From the NCBI GenBank assembly GCA_016872495.1, contig VGZT01000003.1:29769-93768 (forward strand): a DNA stretch of 64,000 nt, given 5' to 3'. The stretch comes from SAR202 cluster bacterium. Lineage in GTDB: Bacteria > Chloroflexota > Dehalococcoidia > Lucifugimonadales > Lucifugimonadaceae. Positions within the stretch are counted from its first letter, which is position 1, and each line of letters opens with the position of its first letter. The notes beneath the pieces were generated by a model, which saw nothing but the letters and a program-made list of their open reading frames with translations, made no database searches and was not told the origin of the DNA. Below, piece after piece: positions 61,149 to 64,000 of the stretch. Made by a program: the position numbers and the translations under genes.

Positions 61149-62438
61149 ATGGCGCAGACAGCCGCGGAAAAGACCACCGCGGCGACTACCACCGTGGAGC
61201 CCTCAGAGCGGCGTCCATCTCGACTGGGCGCGCTCGAATCACCGGCGTACCGGAGGTTCTGGCTCGGCTCGCTCGCAACCGTCGGCGGGACCCAGCTGGC
61301 CAACGTCGGAATCGGTTGGCTCGTGTTTCAGCTGACCGACTCCCCGTTCAACCTCGGCCTGGTCGGCGCAGCGACTGCGATCCCCACGATCCTCATCAAC
61401 CTCTTCGGCGGTGTCATGGCCGACCGCCTGGATCGCAGGCTATTGCTGATCGCCACCTCGGCAACGGCTACCGCGCTACTTGTCGTCCTGACGGTGCTCG
61501 ACGTCACGGATGTGGTGCAGGTGTGGCACGTCGTAGCCATCTCGGTCGGCCTTGGGCTCGTCTACGGCATGGACTGGCCCACCCGCAATGCATTCTTTCC
61601 GGCCCTGATATCCCGTGCCCAGCTAAAGAGTGCCGTGGCGCTTAACTCCGTCCTCTGGCAGGGCACGAGAATCGTGGCGCCTTCGCTCGGAGGATTCGCA
61701 ATCGCGTGGATGGGGACCGAGTCGGTGTTCGTCGCCAGCTCTGTAGGCTTCTTCGTGATGGTCGCCGTCCTCTTGTCCCTGAAGGTGCCTGCAGCGCCGC
61801 CGAGGGGCGCCGGGAACGTCGGCAGGGAACTGGTCGACGGCGTGAAGTACATCGCCTCGAACCGGATGTTCGCAGTGCTGATCCCACTGACCTTCGCCAA
61901 CATGTTCTTCGGCCTGCAGTACATCCAGCTGATGCCTGCGTTCGCCGACTCATTCTTTCCCAACGATGAAGCGACGGCTTCGCGCGCCCTGGGAGCGCTG
62001 TTCGCCACAGGCGGCGTGGGCGCCGTGATCGGTACGTACGTAAGCGCACGAATGCAAGGGGTGCGGCGACTCGGCTGGTTGATGCTGGGCAGCCAGTTGG
62101 CCCTCGTCGCGGCAGTGTTCGGCTTTGCCGCCGCTAGCCTGTTCCCCCTCGCGATTCCGATGATTTTCCTGGTCGGTTTCTTCAGTTCGATCTTCCTGAT
62201 CAACTCCATGACTGTCCTCCAGATGCGCGTGGAAGACCGTCTACGGGGACGCGTGATGGGCATCCACGGCATCACGTTCAGCCTCATCCCGCTCGGGGGG
62301 CTGTTTGGCGGCGCGCTCGCGGAAGCGACCGGCGTCCGCGGCGCGGTCTCGATCAGCGCCGGCATCCTGGCAGCCATCGTCATCCTGGTGTTCGTCACGC
62401 AGCCTGAGATGCGCGGGCTCGACGGCAGGAGAGGTTAA
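61149..62438 (+). CDS. MFS exporter (EntS/DUF894-like)
   Basis: A 429-residue permease with about twelve membrane helices. It has a polar N-terminal tail, YRRFWLGSLATVGGTQLANVGIGWLVFQLTDSP, and the loop GGVMADRLDRRLLL, both typical of the EntS/enterobactin-exporter-like MFS group. The substrate is unknown. The ATG is 8 bases or so after TCGGAGACG. The next gene overlaps its stop as TAATG. Confidence 0.88.
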   Translation: MAQTAAEKTTAATTTVEPSERRPSRLGALESPAYRRFWLGSLATVGGTQLANVGIGWLVFQLTDSPFNLGLVGAATAIPTILINLFGGVMADRLDRRLLLIATSATATALLVVLTVLDVTDVVQVWHVVAISVGLGLVYGMDWPTRNAFFPALISRAQLKSAVALNSVLWQGTRIVAPSLGGFAIAWMGTESVFVASSVGFFVMVAVLLSLKVPAAPPRGAGNVGRELVDGVKYIASNRMFAVLIPLTFANMFFGLQYIQLMPAFADSFFPNDEATASRALGALFATGGVGAVIGTYVSARMQGVRRLGWLMLGSQLALVAAVFGFAAASLFPLAIPMIFLVGFFSSIFLINSMTVLQMRVEDRLRGRVMGIHGITFSLIPLGGLFGGALAEATGVRGAVSISAGILAAIVILVFVTQPEMRGLDGRRG

Positions 62439-63514
62439 TGGGCGACCCGGAGCTGGGGTCGGTCCTGCCTCGCCTGCTGGCGCGGGAAGACACGCTATCG
62501 CCATTTGCGTCACGCTCAGCTGCGGCGACTCGCGCGCGCCCCGAGGCCCCCTCGCCCCTGCGCACCGAGTACCAGCGCGACCGGGACCGGATCATCCACA
62601 CAACCTCGTTCCGCCGGCTGAAGCACAAGTCGCAGGTGTTCATCGCGCCCCAGGGGGACCACTTCGTCACACGCCTCACTCACACGATCGAGGTCGCGCA
62701 GGTGGGCCGCACGATCGCCCGCGCGCTCAACCTGAACGAAGACCTGGTGGAGGCGATCGCGACCGGCCACGATATCGGCCATACGCCGTTCGGCCACATC
62801 GGCGAACGCGTGCTCGACGAGCTTCTGCCAGGGGGGTTCCATCACAGCCGGCACAGCGTGCGAATCGTCGAGCAGCTCGAGAAGGGCGGGCAGGGGTTGA
62901 ACCTGACCCGCGACGTCGTAGAGGGCATCCGGCGCCACTCCAAGCCACAGGGGCGCTTTCTCGACCCCGACTCCGTAGGTGGGATGACGCTCGAGGCACA
63001 GATCGTGCGCCTGTCGGACGCCGTGGCCTATCTCAATCACGACATCGGCGACGCCCTTAGAAGTGGCCTGATCACCCTGAATGACCTCCCCGACGGGCCG
63101 CTCGAGGTGCTCGGTCGCCGGCACTCGGAGCGTGTGAACACGCTCGTCACGGACATCGTCAGCGCGTCGTGGCCCGCCACAGGAACGCCAAGGCGTCGAG
63201 AGCCGCCCGTGATCGCCCTCTCAGAGCGTGTCGGCCAGGCCATGACCGGGCTCCGCGATTACATGTTCGAAAACGTCTACCTGCCGCTTGGCGACACCCC
63301 AGAAGGGCTTGCGGCGCAGCGAATCACACGCCGCCTGTTCGAATACTTCCTGAAACATCCCGAACAGGTCGTTCCCGAGTTCCGAACCCGCGGCGAGCCA
63401 GCGGAGAGAATGGCCGCCGACATGGTGTGCGGCATGACCGATCAGTTCGCGGTGCGCATGGCCGAGCAGATCGAACCCGGCATCTCCGAAGGGCTGTTCG
63501 AAGGGCGCGTCTAG
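62438..63514 (+). CDS. dgt: dGTPase-like HD-domain triphosphohydrolase
   Basis: A 358-residue HD-superfamily protein close to deoxyguanosinetriphosphate triphosphohydrolase. The signature runs REDTLSPFASRSAAATR, DRDRIIHTTSFRRLKHKSQVF, His82 (RLTHTIEVAQ), His111-Asp112 (GHDIGHTPFGH), and LSDAVAYLNHDIGDA with the last metal-binding Asp. It should remove triphosphate from dGTP or other dNTPs, controlling nucleotide pools. The ATG overlaps the exporter stop. The terminal repeat field follows. Confidence 0.9.
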   Translation: MGDPELGSVLPRLLAREDTLSPFASRSAAATRARPEAPSPLRTEYQRDRDRIIHTTSFRRLKHKSQVFIAPQGDHFVTRLTHTIEVAQVGRTIARALNLNEDLVEAIATGHDIGHTPFGHIGERVLDELLPGGFHHSRHSVRIVEQLEKGGQGLNLTRDVVEGIRRHSKPQGRFLDPDSVGGMTLEAQIVRLSDAVAYLNHDIGDALRSGLITLNDLPDGPLEVLGRRHSERVNTLVTDIVSASWPATGTPRRREPPVIALSERVGQAMTGLRDYMFENVYLPLGDTPEGLAAQRITRRLFEYFLKHPEQVVPEFRTRGEPAERMAADMVCGMTDQFAVRMAEQIEPGISEGLFEGRV

Positions 63515-63606
63515 CAGTTCTCCTCCTGCACGCTTCTGGAGAGAGGTCGCCCCTGAACGCCACCCTTCGCCCTGGAAGGGAGAAGTCCCCCCACAGCACG
63601 CCACCC

Positions 63607-63726
63607 TTCGCCCTGAAAGGGAGAAGGTGGTCGGAGACCGGATGAGGGTTCGGACGAGGGTGGAAGCCCCCTCACCCGCTCTCGACGTGCGTCGAGATCA
63701 CCCTCTCCCCGTCGGGGCGAGGGGTC
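63607..63726. repeat. 120-bp repeat, copy 1
   Basis: Identical base for base to 63781-63900. It runs from TTCGCCCTGAAAGGG to GGCGAGGGGTC and includes a CTCGACG / CGTCGAG palindrome. The 54-base spacer to copy 2 consists of other members of the same repeat family. Confidence 0.93.
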
Positions 63727-63780
63727 AAGCACGCCACCCTTCGCCCTGAAAGGGAGAAGGCCCCCCTTAAGGCGCCATCC

Positions 63781-63900
63781 TTCGCCCTGAAAGGGAGAAG
63801 GTGGTCGGAGACCGGATGAGGGTTCGGACGAGGGTGGAAGCCCCCTCACCCGCTCTCGACGTGCGTCGAGATCACCCTCTCCCCGTCGGGGCGAGGGGTC
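63781..63900. repeat. 120-bp repeat, copy 2
   Basis: Identical to 63607-63726, indicating a recent duplication or ongoing homogenisation. Confidence 0.93.
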
Positions 63901-64000
63901 CAACAAACCTTCGCACTGAGAGGGAGAAGGCCCCCCTTAGCACGCCACCCTTCGCCCTGAAAGGGAGAAGGCCCCCCTTGGACGCCACCCTTCGCCCTCA

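Larger units (their letters stand above)
63558..64000. repeat. Field of palindromic intergenic repeats
   Basis: The rest of the window is made of variants of CACCCTTCGCCCTGAAAGGG followed by AGAAGG (copies near 63561, 63603, 63736, 63777, 63907, 63948 and a truncated one at the end), often followed by CCCCCCTT. The core can fold (CCTTC-CCCT / AGGG-GAAGG). Other elements pair as CTCGACG / CGTCGAG and CCCTC-CCCC / GGGG-GAGGG. No gene is seen. Confidence 0.9.

Overview
The window is GC-rich, gene-dense, free of tRNA or rRNA genes, and most likely from a monoderm-like member of the Chloroflexota, probably a Dehalococcoidia/SAR202-type lineage. The clues are ABC-transporter lipoproteins with N-terminal VVVEKPV-type or Thr/Pro-rich linkers, at least five enolase-superfamily (mandelate racemase/muconate lactonizing) paralogues, a dnaB / DnaD-like / double-AAA+ loader operon, a large (Alu-domain-containing) SRP RNA, and heavy use of TTG and GTG starts. 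The placement rests on gene content and protein style. No marker-gene phylogeny was possible.

Left part (1-23 kb): two tandem enolase paralogues face a zinc-type dehydrogenase, followed by a peroxiredoxin. A leftward block then encodes the large SRP RNA, rsmA, ispE and a small membrane protein in 4-base overlaps. Next come galU, a probable copper/redox cell-surface cluster (His-rich exported protein, anchored exported protein, tiny membrane protein, and a CopC-CopD-YtkA-like-cytochrome c fusion), lepA, two TlpA-type thioredoxins, acsA, a class III CoA-transferase, and a replication operon (rplI, dnaB, DnaD-like protein, tandem-AAA+ helicase loader) that ends in an M14-like metallo-hydrolase.

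Middle (23-52 kb): a carbohydrate and organic-acid catabolic island. Two family-5 ABC importers (lipoprotein plus two permeases each, no ATPase genes) are followed by xylulokinase. A leftward three-gene dehydrogenase operon, an aldehyde dehydrogenase, a SelA-like PLP enzyme, a ceramidase-N-terminal-domain protein, a D-2-hydroxyacid dehydrogenase and a VOC protein follow. A long rightward series then carries two SMP-30 lactonases, an unrecognised TIM-barrel-like protein, a gluconokinase-type FGGY kinase, transketolase, RpiB and transaldolase, then a DUF2090-like aldolase and a HAD phosphatase. Together these could take sugars, polyols and aldonolactones through xylulose 5-phosphate or 6-phosphogluconate into the non-oxidative pentose phosphate pathway.

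Right part (52-64 kb): a sugar-acid module (enolase paralogue plus MFS transporter leftward, two more enolase paralogues rightward, zinc dehydrogenase, NAD-dependent epimerase), a GNAT acetyltransferase, a 57/108-bp tandem repeat array that contains copies of the 3' end of the adjacent carboxymuconolactone decarboxylase gene, an MFS exporter, a dGTPase-like HD protein, and a terminal field of palindromic intergenic repeats with two identical 120-bp copies.
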